The notes beneath the pieces are model-generated. The model was not told where the DNA came from. It saw nothing but the letters and a program-made list of their open reading frames with translations, and ran no database searches. From Pseudalkalibacillus sp052246725 (lineage in GTDB: Bacteria; Bacillota; Bacilli; Bacillales; Fictibacillaceae), in assembly GCA_052246725.1 (NCBI GenBank), contig JBQQCL010000001.1: a stretch of 64,000 bases of DNA; one strand, 5' to 3'. Position 1 is the first letter of the stretch. Each line of letters starts with the position of its first letter. A program made the position numbers and the translations under genes. Positions 25,759-35,200 of this stretch are shown one piece after another.

Positions 25759-27198
25759 TTAACGGTTTGTATTTGTTGCATTCTCATAATCTTTTATAAT
25801 TTGTTCTTTTTCGTTCATTAACGTTGCTTCGATTTCAGGAAGAGATGGATACTTTCCTGGATAAAGTTCATTGCCAGCTTCTTTTATTTCTTTTGCCCGT
25901 TTCTCCAACCGATCAAGCATAGCGATTTTATCTCCCGCTAGCTCTAGTTCTCCTGCCTCAATATGTGTTGAAATTTCTTTATGAAGTTCATAACGTGAAA
26001 CTTCATAAATGACAACCTCTTTCGTAATCTTAGCAGGAGTGATAAATTTATCATTCAACAAGCTGCGGTATTCATTTCCGTAAGCTTTGCTTAATACACG
26101 TTCTGCTTTCCGTATCACATAAGATAAATTGTGATACGTCGATACCATTTCATCATTTATGGTTTGAGCATCTATAAAATAATGAAGTTGATTGCGCCAG
26201 CCTAACAAATCGTCCCCCACTTTGACAGAATCAATAAATCGAGCTGCTTGCAACCGGATCTGGTCTGGTCTTAGTAATTGCTCTTTTAAAAATGATTGTT
26301 GAGATGCATTAAGCGGATGGATAGCTTGGCGAGTTTTTTCATTAAGATTTTTTACAATGTTATATTGCTTTAAGAATCCTTCCGAAACAGATATATCTTC
26401 AATCGATTGCACATCTGACGTGTAATAAGGCTTCAATAGGTTTGAATTAATTTGTGCTGCTCTCACTGATTCAATCGCTTCATTATAAAGATGCTCATTA
26501 AGCACTTTATCTATATCCCCATGATCCGCCATGATGATTCCAGGATTTTTATCCGGATCCAACCATTTCATCATTCTAAGGAGGTTACTTTCTGAAACTG
26601 CGACACATCCTGCTGTGGGACTATTCGAACCTTTCCACACATGCATAAAAATCGCGCTTCCCTTACCAGGGATAATTGGATCTTCATTATATTTAATGAC
26701 AATACCATACTTATATAAAGGTTGTTTCATCCTTTCAAATGAACCCCATCTGCTATATGGATTACCGGTGTAATGAATCCACTTATTATAGTCAGGAGAA
26801 TTAGGGTCATCAACCCAATAATCGTAATCTGTCGTTTTCCTATATGGGAGGCTGATATTCGAAGGTTTTGACTGGGAGCCAAAAGCAGTTCCAAATTCAT
26901 AAACCCCCTCAGGTGTCTTCCCATCCCCTTCTTTGGTCTTTCCGCTGATACCATTATACCCAACAACTGCATCCATTGTTGGAAAGACTGCTTTCCACTG
27001 ACCATTGATCAGTTCAAATGTTTCAAGCTTGGCTTTATGGCTCCCTTTACTTGCTGCACTCACCACCACAAGCTGTTTATTATGTAGATGATTGAATTGG
27101 TTATTGTATCCCGCATCAGCTGCTGGAATATTTACAAAAAAAGCAATAATAAGCGTACATATTGTAACTATCCCTTTATTTTTCCTAAGTTTACTCAT
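25759..27198 (-). CDS. L,D-transpeptidase (YkuD fold) with SbsC-N-type anchor
   Basis: From the ATG at 27198, preceded by GGAGGG, the protein is 479 residues. A signal peptide (about 1-29) precedes a YkuD-type catalytic domain (about 40-225) with His186 in FMHVWKG and Cys198 in PTAGCVAVS. Such enzymes form 3-3 peptidoglycan crosslinks or attach proteins to diamino acids. Residues about 245-479 are an SbsC-N-type domain (YYTSDVQSIEDISVS, AARFIDSVKVG, ERVLSKAYG, KEVVIYEVSRYEL). The pairing with an S-layer-type anchor suggests that it remodels the wall where the S-layer attaches (inference). The long frame from 27228 lacks a ribosome binding site. Confidence 0.9.
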   Translation of the reverse strand: MSKLRKNKGIVTICTLIIAFFVNIPAADAGYNNQFNHLHNKQLVVVSAASKGSHKAKLETFELINGQWKAVFPTMDAVVGYNGISGKTKEGDGKTPEGVYEFGTAFGSQSKPSNISLPYRKTTDYDYWVDDPNSPDYNKWIHYTGNPYSRWGSFERMKQPLYKYGIVIKYNEDPIIPGKGSAIFMHVWKGSNSPTAGCVAVSESNLLRMMKWLDPDKNPGIIMADHGDIDKVLNEHLYNEAIESVRAAQINSNLLKPYYTSDVQSIEDISVSEGFLKQYNIVKNLNEKTRQAIHPLNASQQSFLKEQLLRPDQIRLQAARFIDSVKVGDDLLGWRNQLHYFIDAQTINDEMVSTYHNLSYVIRKAERVLSKAYGNEYRSLLNDKFITPAKITKEVVIYEVSRYELHKEISTHIEAGELELAGDKIAMLDRLEKRAKEIKEAGNELYPGKYPSLPEIEATLMNEKEQIIKDYENATNTNR

Positions 27199-27378
27199 TA
27201 TAACCCTCCAGTATATGTTGATCTCCAAAAAAGTAACCTACCCTACTGATATTTCGATATTTCAGTTTAATATCCTTTTGTTTACTTCCTTTATCATGTT
27301 TTTAGTGATTTTCTCTCTATTTATTTGAGAATAATTGCTATAAGATATAGTTAAATTTAACCAATATAGGAGGTAACA

Positions 27379-28077
27379 ATGAAAAAGATAATTGTGTGGT
27401 TGTTCATTTTATTAATATCGGTCCCAATAACTAGTAATATGGAAGTATATGCACAAGAACGCGAACCCTCGATTCGTTCATTACCATTTCCTGTAGGTCG
27501 AGTTCTTATCAAACAATCAGTGCCTTTATTAAAATACGAACACTATAATGAGTCAGGTACAATCGTCAGAAACATAAACCCGGGAGAAGGAATTAGAGTT
27601 TATGGGAAAAATGAGGAATATTATGCTGTAGGAAATCATCATTATATCAAGGACGAACGATATAAAACAGCATATTATGAATCAAGAATACTGATAAAGG
27701 AAACGTCTCCTCTATTTGCACCAGATGGATCAATACATCGGTTGCTGAATGTTGGTGAAGCTATAAAAGTTTATGGCACATATAGCGGTATGTATGAAGT
27801 AGGTGGAGGTTACAGAGTAGAAATAAACAATCGAGTTAAAAAATACTTGGGACACATTAAACCTAACTATGAAATTCCGTTAATTGCCCCAGATGGGAGC
27901 GAATATAAAATGCTCCAGCCAGGTCATGTGTACCGTGTTTACAATTACGAAGAGATACCGATTGTAATAGATGGAATTGATTATGGTTCCTATTTTGAAT
28001 TTGACCTTGGTGGAGGGTATTACGTAGAAAATAACTATAGGGATCGTTCATATCCTTTCTCTTACATTAAAAACTAA
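27379..28077 (+). CDS. Stand-alone secreted SLAP-like repeat protein
   Basis: The 232-residue protein is a signal peptide (cleavage near residue 25, VYAQ) followed only by the three-repeat module: repeats near 40-95, 96-155 and 156-232, with RVYGKNEEYYAVG, IKVYGTYSGMYEVGGGY and YRVYNYEEI...LGGGYYV. No enzyme domain is attached. The third repeat carries an insertion (PIVIDGIDYGSYFEF), and the usual IPNV-LPTNH linker is missing. AGGAGGT precedes the ATG. It is the only plus-strand gene between 15.9 and 44.9 kb. It may cap or compete for the binding sites of the module-bearing enzymes (speculative). Confidence 0.87.
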   Translation: MKKIIVWLFILLISVPITSNMEVYAQEREPSIRSLPFPVGRVLIKQSVPLLKYEHYNESGTIVRNINPGEGIRVYGKNEEYYAVGNHHYIKDERYKTAYYESRILIKETSPLFAPDGSIHRLLNVGEAIKVYGTYSGMYEVGGGYRVEINNRVKKYLGHIKPNYEIPLIAPDGSEYKMLQPGHVYRVYNYEEIPIVIDGIDYGSYFEFDLGGGYYVENNYRDRSYPFSYIKN

Positions 28078-28084
28078 AATAGAA

Positions 28085-28121
28085 TGGGGGTGCTGAAATG
28101 TAATTCTTTCAAGCTCCCCCA
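28085..28121. terminator. Convergent terminator
   Basis: An imperfect long stem (TGGGGG-TGCTGAAA paired with TTTCAAGCT-CCCCCA) is followed by ATTTTTAATTTTTT on the plus strand, between two convergent genes. Confidence 0.85.
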
Positions 28122-28125
28122 ATTT

Positions 28126-29859
28126 TTAATTTTTTGAATAGGTTATTTTAGATGGGTCATCCATAATGTAATATCCACCACCAACCATTATACGGTTTCC
28201 ATCTATTCCATAAACTCTGTATTGCTGACCTGCGGGAAGGGTCTTATAATATTCCCCACCGGGTTGATACATCTGAACATCTTCTTTAGTCTGTACAAAG
28301 CCGACATAGAACTTCGTCTGATATTGAGCATTTACATAATAGCCTCCACCGACATTATAATAATATGGTTTGTAATTATATACTCTGATCGCTTCACCTT
28401 TTTTTAACATCCGGTGGATTTGGCCATCCGGACCATATAATTCAACACCTTCATCGTTCACAAGAATCCTGCCAATATGAGCGGACATTTTATCTTCTTC
28501 ATTTTTAACATAATAAGGACCACCAACATTATAATAAGCTCCATCAGCTCCATAAGTCCTGTAAAAATGCCCCGTTTCCAACGTTCGATAATATTTGTAA
28601 CTTCCATCACTTTGCTTTTTCAGTAATGGTACACCTTCTCTTCGTATATTAAGCCTTGCAATGGGATGGGAATGGTTTGTTGGTAAATCAACATTAGGCA
28701 TGATGATCCTCGTAGGGCTTTCTTCACCTTCCCATATTTTATAAATCGAACCTTCATTCGTATTCACATACATGGTATTCTCAGCTGCGTCCATCCCCCC
28801 ATACCCCATATAATAGAGAGAGTGGAAGGTTTTATTCCAAATCACCTCTCCATTAGTAGGATTTATACCAGAAGCATGAAAGATCCGAGGATTATCATCT
28901 ACACCGAGATAATAAATTATTTCGTCTTCCATAGTTACAGAAGCGCTTGTTACATCTGATAAAGGCATACTTTCCCATAATTGACCTTCTTCATTATATG
29001 CCTCGATTTTTTCACCTAATAAATACACTTTTCCATCACTAGCCACTTCAATGTCGTCTGGTCTAGAATTAATAAGGGTACCGAGGAGCTCCTCACCTCC
29101 CGAAATATACCTTAATGCTTTGTATTCTTCATTTTCAGTAGAAATATATACCCCCTTTATTCGTTTACTCCCACCTAAACTCGTAATGGTCCAACCATCA
29201 TTAGTTTCATGTTTCCATTTAAGTTCTCCTTTAGGGTTAAATGCATAGACATTTGTTTTATCAGCTGCATAAATGGTACCATCTGAACCTATCAGGGTCT
29301 TTTTAAGAAGTTGATTCTCGGTCTCGTAACTCCATCTGAGGGTTCCATCATTATTAAGCGAATAAAAGGTCGGGGTTGAAGAAGACTTTGGATCATTACT
29401 AGAAAAATAGATGGATCCATCATCCCCGAGTGCCATTTCCATAGGGTGACCTGCAGGGAGCTTAAAATGCCATTTCGATTTCCCATGGTTGTCTAAAGCA
29501 ACAACTCCTCCGGGCTTTGAAGATCTGATAGAAGTTTGATAACTAACATATGTGATATTACGTTCTGTATCCACGATAGGTTTGTATTGAGGATCAAGAT
29601 AACCAAGATAATCTAGAGGCAATTCATATGTCCATTTTTTCGTACCATCTTTTTCAAATGCATACATTTCACCAGAAATATACCGATTGAATATCGTCCC
29701 ATCATCACCTACAAAGACCGCTCCTTGACAAGTCGTTGTCCGACAAATCTGATGGTAATAAAAAAAATTTTTATTTACCACTTTTTGAGCGTTAACTTGT
29801 TGAGGTATAACACTTAATGACATAACCAAACCGATGCAAATCAGAAAGAAACGAAACAA
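28126..29859 (-). CDS. PQQ-type beta-propeller protein with SLAP-like triple repeat
   Basis: The protein is about 577 residues. A hydrophobic signal peptide ends near NAQK, followed by a beta-propeller of about 350 residues with PQQ/BamB-like blade motifs (DGTKKWTYELP, HGKSKWHFKLP, NDGTLRWSYE, KGELKWKHE, TNGEVIWNK). The linker IIMPNVDLPTNHSHP leads into the three-repeat module (about 400-577). It is probably a surface binding protein, not a dehydrogenase, because no catalytic or metal site stands out. Start choice is uncertain: a TTG at 29859 follows GGGAGAGG at good distance, while a GTG at 29877 would add six residues but has a poor site. Confidence 0.84.
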   Translation of the reverse strand: MFRFFLICIGLVMSLSVIPQQVNAQKVVNKNFFYYHQICRTTTCQGAVFVGDDGTIFNRYISGEMYAFEKDGTKKWTYELPLDYLGYLDPQYKPIVDTERNITYVSYQTSIRSSKPGGVVALDNHGKSKWHFKLPAGHPMEMALGDDGSIYFSSNDPKSSSTPTFYSLNNDGTLRWSYETENQLLKKTLIGSDGTIYAADKTNVYAFNPKGELKWKHETNDGWTITSLGGSKRIKGVYISTENEEYKALRYISGGEELLGTLINSRPDDIEVASDGKVYLLGEKIEAYNEEGQLWESMPLSDVTSASVTMEDEIIYYLGVDDNPRIFHASGINPTNGEVIWNKTFHSLYYMGYGGMDAAENTMYVNTNEGSIYKIWEGEESPTRIIMPNVDLPTNHSHPIARLNIRREGVPLLKKQSDGSYKYYRTLETGHFYRTYGADGAYYNVGGPYYVKNEEDKMSAHIGRILVNDEGVELYGPDGQIHRMLKKGEAIRVYNYKPYYYNVGGGYYVNAQYQTKFYVGFVQTKEDVQMYQPGGEYYKTLPAGQQYRVYGIDGNRIMVGGGYYIMDDPSKITYSKN

Positions 29860-30055
29860 AAAACCTCTCCCTTCCACATTGTATTTCCATTTATTGTAAC
29901 ATTGATATTACCAAGATACTGTTAGAAAGTAATATTCAAAGATGAACTAACCTAATCAATAATGACTCGTCACTCCTTTAATATCGAATTTCTTAAATAT
30001 TGCCCCATTAAATCATCCATTCCTGGAAGTTCATGTGGGAATATATATCAATCTT

Positions 30056-30817
30056 CTATTCTTTGAAATTAACTGATTCAATAACCCAATTATCATTTTC
30101 GAGCGTAAATGTTAGTTGGATTGTGTAGTGACCATGCATATCAGAAGTATTTGTTTGATTAAGTTGGTAACGTTCCTCATTGATTTTTACTAAAGTAAAT
30201 GGTTCATTCTTCGTAACCCACGCTGGTGAACACATAGGTATAATATAAAGGCCATCCTCTTTTTCCTCAAAAAGGTCTTCTACATACAAACTTGCCACAT
30301 TCTCACTAGCATACCGGTTCAAATACATAATTAATTCTTGCTTAGAATCAAAGTTCTTCACCTTTTGATTTTCTGTAGGTGGAAGGGTTTCTTCCCAAAA
30401 TGTATGGGCAATTCTGATAAGTTCCGCTTTGCTAGGGGAAGCTACATCTATGTTTCTGTTTTGCTCATCTGGTTTTTCTTGGATTGTTGTGTCACTTGGT
30501 TTTGTTTGGTAAGTTGATTTTGTTCCCTCGAATACTCCTTGTTCTTCTTTTGGTTCTGATTCTTTCTTATTATCTGCTTCTTTATTTGGCTTATTTTGCT
30601 TACTTTGATCATCCGATATATTTTGTGACTTTTTTACCTCTTGTTGCTCTAAAGACTGTTTCCTAAAAATTAACTCATTCTGATTTAATTTTTTAGATAA
30701 AGTGTGCACTCCATTGTGTTCCTTGTTTATTAATGAACTTGCATCATCGTGTGCCAAATTCGTACTTGTATTCCATCCCAAGAATAGGATCGTTAAACTC
30801 AAGAAAAGTGTTTTCAA
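30056..30817 (-). CDS. Secreted hypothetical protein with low-complexity linker
   Basis: I do not recognise this 253-residue protein. It has a signal peptide (cleavage near residue 21), a hydrophilic K/E/Q/N/D-rich linker (about 45-120) and a C-terminal domain (about 130-253) with an FWEETLPPTE segment and alternating strands ending in NDNWVIESVNFKE, a style seen in small NTF2-like or cystatin-like extracellular domains. The start is a TTG directly after AGGAGGGG. It carries neither anchor module, although it lies within the surface-protein block. The 334-base gap upstream holds AT-rich sequence, including TATATTATACT, and the next gene's terminator. Confidence 0.72.
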   Translation of the reverse strand: MKTLFLSLTILFLGWNTSTNLAHDDASSLINKEHNGVHTLSKKLNQNELIFRKQSLEQQEVKKSQNISDDQSKQNKPNKEADNKKESEPKEEQGVFEGTKSTYQTKPSDTTIQEKPDEQNRNIDVASPSKAELIRIAHTFWEETLPPTENQKVKNFDSKQELIMYLNRYASENVASLYVEDLFEEKEDGLYIIPMCSPAWVTKNEPFTLVKINEERYQLNQTNTSDMHGHYTIQLTFTLENDNWVIESVNFKE

Positions 30818-31010
30818 ATTACCCCTCCTAAAAATTCCTTTTGCATAACTGACGAATTAATAACCCAAAAAGTTTCAGAAAGTTTACGATTGTTACAAAA
30901 ACATTTCATCGCAGTATAATATATATACATAAGTTCGGTTTTTTATAATAATCCCTAAACAGTTCTTTTTGTTACTCTTTTGTTTGATTGGAATCTTATA
31001 CATAAAAATA

Positions 31011-31038
31011 GCATTGAAATGGCTTCCCATCTCAATGC
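31011..31038 (-). terminator. Terminator downstream of the stand-alone SbsC-N gene
   Basis: A 12-base stem with one mismatch (GCATTGAGATGG/CCATTTCAATGC on the minus strand, 4-base loop) followed by TATTTTTA lies 113 bases after the stop codon. Confidence 0.7.
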
Positions 31039-31151
31039 CTATATTTCTACTAATTATTTACTTTTTTTGAGAAACAAGAAATAGTATACTATTTGTTTTT
31101 ATTAAGATCCTTCCTGCTTCCCTACATCAATAAAATGAACTTTCAAGCATT

Positions 31152-31934
31152 TTAATTGTTTAATTTATCAATCAAGTTATCTTCCATTACCTGGAGTTGA
31201 GTATAAACTGATAAAGGCAGCTCCTGGTAACCACCTGCGGCTTTAATTTCGTGTGCTCGTTTCTTCAGCCGGTCAAGTTTAGCCATTTCTGAGTGAGCTA
31301 TTTCAATATTCCCGCTTTCAATGAGAATATCAATATCTTCCATTAATCGGTATTGTGAAACTTCATATATTGTTCTTTCATGTGCAACTTTCGCAGGAAA
31401 TACAAATTTCCCACCAAACAAATCACGAATTTGAGCGCCGTATACTTTTCCAATTTTTGATTCTTCTAATCCTAGTTGTGCTGTAAAAGCATCATACGCA
31501 TCATTTATCTGCGCTATATTTCCATTGTCTATTGTAACGTTATATTCGGATGAAATTTCTGTTAGTTTTTCTCCTTGCCATACAGAATCAATAAAATAGG
31601 CAGCGCGCAATATCCTTGTTTTTGCCATATCAAGACGATCATTTAATTCCTTACGCTCACTACTATTTGTTAAAGAATTCACTGCATTTTCTGCATCCCT
31701 TAATGATCTTTTTGTAGAATTATAACCATATTCAAAAGCTTCGGATACTCTAATTTGATCTTCAGATGAAATGATATAATAATGTCTTCCATAGTAAGCC
31801 TTTGACTCTGCTACATTAACTAATTTTTCAGCCTGGCTATAGGTTGCAGCGTCTACTTTTTTTATTAAACTACTAGGAAGCAGTGTAAACAGTGACAACA
31901 ATACTACTAAACCACAAACAATAATCTTTTTCAT
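31152..31934 (-). CDS. Stand-alone secreted SbsC-N-type domain protein
   Basis: From the ATG at 31934, preceded by GGAGGG, the protein is 260 residues: a signal peptide (cleavage near residue 29, VDAA) and then one complete SbsC-N-type helical domain. It has YYIISSEDQIRVSEAFEYGYNSTKRSLRDAEN in two blocks, AAYFIDSVWQG, ESKIGKVYG, HERTIYEVSQYRLM and RLKKRAHEIKAAG. No effector domain is present. It is encoded immediately beyond the S-layer gene, with its own good promoter. It may coat polysaccharide not covered by S-layer protein, or help assembly as a chaperone-like competitor (inference). Confidence 0.88.
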   Translation of the reverse strand: MKKIIVCGLVVLLSLFTLLPSSLIKKVDAATYSQAEKLVNVAESKAYYGRHYYIISSEDQIRVSEAFEYGYNSTKRSLRDAENAVNSLTNSSERKELNDRLDMAKTRILRAAYFIDSVWQGEKLTEISSEYNVTIDNGNIAQINDAYDAFTAQLGLEESKIGKVYGAQIRDLFGGKFVFPAKVAHERTIYEVSQYRLMEDIDILIESGNIEIAHSEMAKLDRLKKRAHEIKAAGGYQELPLSVYTQLQVMEDNLIDKLNN

Positions 31935-31994
31935 AAGAACCCTCCGTTTTATAATCATCTTCATCTAGAGGTTCTATAATTGGATATACATTCC

Positions 31995-32023
31995 TTTATA
32001 TAAATAATATTAAAGGGTCTCAA
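31995..32023 (-). promoter_or_regulatory. Sigma-A promoter of the stand-alone SbsC-N gene
   Basis: On the minus strand TTGAGA (32018-32023) and TATAAA (31995-32000) are exactly 17 bases apart, about 61 bases before the start codon. The 306-base gap also contains the S-layer terminator; nothing else is evident there. Confidence 0.65.
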
Positions 32024-32180
32024 ACACATAAAAAAAGAGGATCAATTAGAATCTGAAATTGAACTCCAACACTTATTTATGTCATTATATTGATTATTTA
32101 ACTTTTTCTAAGAACGTATTATTTTTATCGGGCCACAAGCAAAATGATTTTATTCATTATTTTCACTCCAAGTATATAAC

Positions 32181-32216
32181 CAAAAAACTCTGTAGAAACC
32201 TCTACAGAGTTTTTTG
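32181..32216 (-). terminator. Very strong terminator of the S-layer gene
   Basis: A perfect 16-bp stem (outer CAAAAAACTC, inner TGTAGA, loop AACC) ends in TTTTTTG. It is the longest stem among the terminators after single genes here, as expected for a highly transcribed gene. Confidence 0.92.
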
Positions 32217-32240
32217 GAATAATTCTATTAATAATTAGTG

Positions 32241-35200
32241 TTATGAAACAGTTACGTCAGTTCCAGCACTTTCATTTGAAGAATCATCTGTTGCTGTAAC
32301 TTTTAAAACAACATCTGCTGGTTGAGCAGTGATAGTTACTGAATAACTTCCATCTTCTGCTGCAACAGCTTCTCCTAGGACTGTTGTACCTTCATAGACT
32401 GTAACTGTTGACCCTGCTTCTGCTGTTCCAGTTACTGTTGTATCTGTGGAAGTCACTGGCTCTACTGTAGGTGCAGAAGGAGGTGTTATATCGGCTTCTA
32501 CCCCATTTTCATCTACACTGAAGTTCAACGTAATAGTATCACCATTATATTGAACGTATACATTAGCATCACCTTTGTTAACACCAGTTACAGTGATTGC
32601 ACCGTCAACAACATCTACAGAAAGAACTGAACTGTCATCAGTTGTAACAATTGCATCAGTTTCATCAATAGCATCTGAAGTTAGTTCATTACCAAACTGA
32701 TCCATTGCTTCAAGAGTGAATGAAACAGATCCATTTACTTCTCCGTCAGTATCATCACCATCAAGAGCAACTTGAATACCTTCAAGGTCCTCATCAGCAT
32801 CTAGAGTATCAGCTTCAGCAATTGCAGTAGTACCCATTACAGGAGCGGCTGCATCGCTACTGAATTCTAATGTTACTGTATCTTCTTTAAGGTTAGAAGA
32901 TTGTACTTTAACCGTTACAGTTCCATCAAAATCTTGATCTGCTGTAAGTACGCCACCTGAATTAACATCTGCTTTTGCTCCCTCAGCATTATCATCAGAA
33001 GGGTCAACAGATACTACAGACCATACATAATCAGAAGCATTGACTGCAACTTCATTTCCAGATGCATCAAAAGCACTTGCGGACAAGTTGATAGTTTCAC
33101 CATCTGTTGTGCTGTAAAGTTCGTTTAAGTCTTCTTCATTTACTTCTACACTATCAATAAGTGCACCAGTAGAATCCACCGTAACGTTAACAGCTGTTTT
33201 AATAGTGTCTTCTGTATTAGGATCATTATCATTGTACGTAAATGTTACTTGATCAGATCCTTTTGTTTGTCCAGTAATCTCGTATTGATAACCGATAACT
33301 TCACCGTCATCATTTGTAGCATCCCCAACGTATTGTACAGATACATTGTTGTTAGCAGATACTGCATCAATGTCATTTACAGGATCAAATGATTTAAACA
33401 CACCGTATTGATCTTCTGGTGAAATAGTTACTAACTTAGATCCATCAACAGCAAGTTTGACAGAAGATGCGTTAGAGTTTAATTCAGCAATTTCACGTAT
33501 TGCCCCAACTTCTACAGTAAATGTATCGGATACTTTTCCATCAGCACTTTGGATTTCAACTGTGTAAGTACCTTCAGCTAGTGAAGAATCAGGTGATACT
33601 GCATATCCAACAACAGTTGTTGAATCTATACCTACTGGAGAATAATCAGTGATTACACCATCTTCATCTTTTGTAAAGCTTTCAGCAAGAGTAATCAAGT
33701 CAGTTGAATCAGTCAGCTCGGTGCCTTCCGAATCAGTTACAACAACTTCTCCAAGATCTGAAGGAGATAGAGTCATTTCCTTTCCATCTTGATCCAAGAA
33801 GCCAAGTTCTTGATACTTAGTAAATTCTGATCCGTCTCCTGCTACGACACCTGTGATGTCTGCACCAGCATCAATAGTAGTTAAGTCTGCATCTACGAAT
33901 GATAATGTGTAAGATTTGAATACATCACCATTTGAAACTGTAACTTGGTAAGACTTTTCAGCTGAAGCTTCTAATACTAAGTAATTCTTACTGTCTTCTT
34001 TAATTACTTCGGCAGTAGTTAAAGATGGTGTAGTTGTTACATTTGCTGCGTCAACAACTACTACTTCATCGTGTTTGTTACGGAATACAACTTCTTTCTT
34101 AACTTCTTGTCCTACTTTAAGCTCTGAAGCATCGAAGTCAATTCCATCGATAGATGTTACAGTTTGGTCGATTGTAGTTGTAACCGTAAATTGAGGAGCT
34201 TTAATTGCGTCTTCATCCAGGATAGACTCTCCAACATAAGGTGTTACGTTAAATTTACCTACTTTAGAAGATTGTACGACGATTAGAATGTCGTTTTCAG
34301 TTCCTTCAGCAGGATCCTCTTCAACTTCACTGCGAAGCTTAGCAGTAACTGTTACATCGTCAGCAGTAACTGTTTCGTCAGTTGTTACTTCTGCTGTAAC
34401 GTTAAAGTTAAGCATTTCAGGTGTTAAAACTGCTCCATCGTTTTGAACGATTTCTTTTACAACAATTTCATCTTGATTGTAAGTCGTTGCAGGAATTGGT
34501 TCTGCACCGTCATAGCTTAGAGAAGAAAGGGCTTTTGCTCCAACTTCTACCATATATGAAACAGACTCACCATTTGCAAGGTATGCAGTGATTTTCACAG
34601 TTCCAGCATCAGTAGCTTTGAATTCAACAGTGTTGTCTGCATCTAGAACACCTGAAGTTAGGTCGTCTCCATCAGCAGCAATTAAATCTTTACCTTCTTC
34701 AACAACCCAACGTACACTTGGAGCTGCAACTGGGTTATTAAATTGATCTCTAACATCCACTGATAGCGTAATTTCATCATCAGGACGTACTTCTGTAGCT
34801 ACATCTCCAGCAGTATGTCCATTTGCACTTGCATTATAAGTTGCTTCTAGGTCAGAAACTGTTGTTTCAACTAAAGTAGCATCTTCAAGTACTGTGTAAG
34901 AGAATGTGTTAGAGAACTCCTCTTCTTCAACTGTGTTTGTAACTGTTACAGAAAGGGTGTTTCCTTCAGCTAGAGTCTTGTTAATTTCTACAAAAGCATC
35001 TCCATCGGAGTAAACAATTTCTGAAGCTTTTAATGGTACACCGTTCACTTTAGCAGAGACAGCGATTTCAGAGTTATCTGCAGTTAATGCCATATCTTGG
35101 CCATATTGGTCTACTGCAGAGAAGTAAACAAGTTCACCTAGACCTGCTGTTACATCACTAGTTACTTGCTCAAACGTTTTAGCGTAAGATGCTGCTTTTG

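Noticed and set aside
29972..30040. Tiny minus-strand frame reading MDDLMGQYLRNSILKE
   Set aside because: Only 16 codons and no family match; it could be a remnant or chance. Not strong enough to call a gene.
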